From: Dehalococcoidia bacterium
Lineage (GTDB): Bacteria > Chloroflexota > Dehalococcoidia > Dehalococcoidales > RBG-16-60-22
Reading direction: 5' to 3'
Assembly (NCBI GenBank): GCA_030613665.1
Contig: JAUWLN010000103.1
Coordinates: forward strand, 1-6,099
Length of the DNA stretch: 6,099 nucleotides
Shown here piece after piece: positions 4,998 through 6,099 of the stretch; within the stretch, counting starts at the first letter, position 1, and every line of letters begins with the position of its first letter. The notes under the pieces are model-generated. The model was given only the letters and a program-made list of their open reading frames with translations. It did no database searches and was not told the DNA's origin. The position numbers and the translations under genes are program-made.

Positions 4998-6099
4998 ATG
5001 AAATACGCGTTTCCGTCCCGTCGTGCCGCGGTGATGAGCAGGGGTGGCATGGTGGCTTCAAGTCAATATCTGGCAACACAGGCCGGTGTGAGCATACTCC
5101 AGAAAGGTGGCAATGCCATCGATGCCGCCATTGCCACTGCCGCCGCCCTGAACGTGGTTGAGCCGATGATGACCGGTCTGGGCGGCGACCTCTTTGCCCT
5201 GGTGTTTCTCCATAAAGAGGGGGAAGTGAAAGCCCTGAACGCCAGCGGGCGAGCCCCATATGCCGCCAGTCTGGAAAAAATGAAGGAGCTGGGCTTACCG
5301 AAAATGCCGGAAACGGGGATTCATACCGTTACCATCCCCGGTACTCTGGATGGCTGGTGCACCCTGCTTGATTCCGGTGGCACGATGAGTCTGGACCAGG
5401 TGTTGTCTCCGGCGATTGCCCTTGCCGAAGATGGGTATCCGGTTACGGAAACGATTGCCCACTGGTGGCAGGTTAGCCAGCCAAAGCTGGAAAAAGATAC
5501 TGCCGCTGCCCGGACCTACCTGCCTGGAGGGCGGGCACCTGAACCCGGAGAGGTGTTTGTGCAGCCTGACCTGGCGGAGACTTTTAAAAAGATTGCGCGG
5601 GAAGGGCGCGATGTCTTCTACCGGGGCGAAATCGCCGAGGCGATTGTCTCCTGTTCTCAGCAGCACGGGGGGCTTATCGCCATGAAAGACCTGAACGACC
5701 ATACCTCCGAATGGGTAACGCCCATCAGTGCCAATTACCGTGGTTACGATGTATTTGAATGCCCGCCGAACGGGCAGGGGCTGGTAACGCTGCTCGCCCT
5801 GAATATGCTGGAAGGCTATGATTTAAGGTCGATGGAGCACAACTCGCCGGAATATCTGCACCTGCTCCTCGAAGCGCTGAAGCTGGCATTTGCCGACGCC
5901 GATAGGTACGTAACCGACCCCGATTTTGTGAACATCCCTCTCAGGCAACTGCTTGCCAGGGAATATTCGGATAGCAGAAGAAACCTGATTGAGAAAAACA
6001 GGGCAGCGCAGAAGGGGGCGGCCGGAGGCCCGGGCGGTAAGGGGGATACGGTTTATCTGGCGGTGACGGACCGGGATGGCAACAGTATCTCTTTGATTA
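4998..6099 (+). CDS. Gamma-glutamyltransferase family protein (YwrD-like), 3' end outside window
   Basis: An N-terminal nucleophile hydrolase precursor of the gamma-glutamyltranspeptidase family; 367 residues are visible of a protein normally about 530 long. The large-subunit signatures are present: GGNAIDAAIATA (37-48), NVVEPMMTGLGGD (52-64), NASGRAP with Arg85, which matches the position binding the substrate carboxylate, IPGTLDGW (113-120), and PPNGQG (256-261). Autocleavage would occur before Thr351 in GDTVYLAVTDRDGN, which is retained; the window ends 16 residues later. There is no signal peptide, so the enzyme should be cytoplasmic, unlike classical periplasmic GGT. The GDTVY and ASGRAP wording fits the YwrD/acylase-like branch, so glutathione may not be the substrate; other gamma-glutamyl or acyl amides are possible. 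The start is ATG 4998, with AGAGGTGA upstream. It is transcribed divergently from the RraA-like gene. Confidence 0.92.
   Translation, partial: MKYAFPSRRAAVMSRGGMVASSQYLATQAGVSILQKGGNAIDAAIATAAALNVVEPMMTGLGGDLFALVFLHKEGEVKALNASGRAPYAASLEKMKELGLPKMPETGIHTVTIPGTLDGWCTLLDSGGTMSLDQVLSPAIALAEDGYPVTETIAHWWQVSQPKLEKDTAAARTYLPGGRAPEPGEVFVQPDLAETFKKIAREGRDVFYRGEIAEAIVSCSQQHGGLIAMKDLNDHTSEWVTPISANYRGYDVFECPPNGQGLVTLLALNMLEGYDLRSMEHNSPEYLHLLLEALKLAFADADRYVTDPDFVNIPLRQLLAREYSDSRRNLIEKNRAAQKGAAGGPGGKGDTVYLAVTDRDGNSISLI

Noticed and set aside
4945..5702. Minus-strand frames of 104 and 135 residues and a plus-strand 89-residue frame within the GGT-family gene
   Set aside because: The GGT-family frame is continuous from 4998 to the window end with many conserved motifs; the others are shadows.

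Overview
This is an ordinary-looking, gene-dense bacterial chromosomal stretch (about 55% GC by eye) with eight protein-coding genes. Two of them are cut by the window edges. I found no RNA gene, mobile element, CRISPR array or long repeat. Strong Shine-Dalgarno sequences (AAGGAGG-type), near-consensus sigma70-type promoters with 17-bp spacers, and a radical SAM enzyme beside a cysteine-rich C_GCAxxG_C_C-type protein suggest an anaerobic bacterium. A Dehalococcoidia-like Chloroflexota or a clostridial lineage would fit the mix, but this is a guess from gene content; no marker gene is present.

Layout, left to right. The tail of a membrane transporter (+, 1-120) runs into a convergent two-gene operon read on the minus strand: a TM1367-type cyclophilin-like protein (1208-1585), then a D-2-hydroxyacid dehydrogenase (125-1180, TTG start). 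Across a divergent promoter region lies a ten-helix EamA/DMT transporter (+, best start GTG at 1746, ending 2618). It is followed by a COG0731-type radical SAM protein (2688-3509) and a C_GCAxxG_C_C-type putative redox protein (3608-4108), each with its own promoter. An RraA-like aldolase-family protein (minus, 4105-4827) is convergent with the redox protein, and their stop codons overlap. A second divergent promoter region (4828-4997) separates it from a gamma-glutamyltransferase-family gene (+, from 4998), which leaves the window just after its catalytic threonine.

How the genes might work together: each of the two divergent regions pairs small-molecule metabolism (hydroxyacid dehydrogenase operon; RraA-like protein) with another transport or catabolic gene (EamA exporter; GGT-type amidohydrolase). 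That could reflect shared control of organic acid or amino acid derivative turnover, but nothing in the sequence names a substrate. I see no convincing undescribed system. The points most worth a second look are the RraA-like protein with a long N-terminal extension, the five-cysteine putative redox protein, the orphan radical SAM enzyme, and several start codons where the longest reading frame is misleading.
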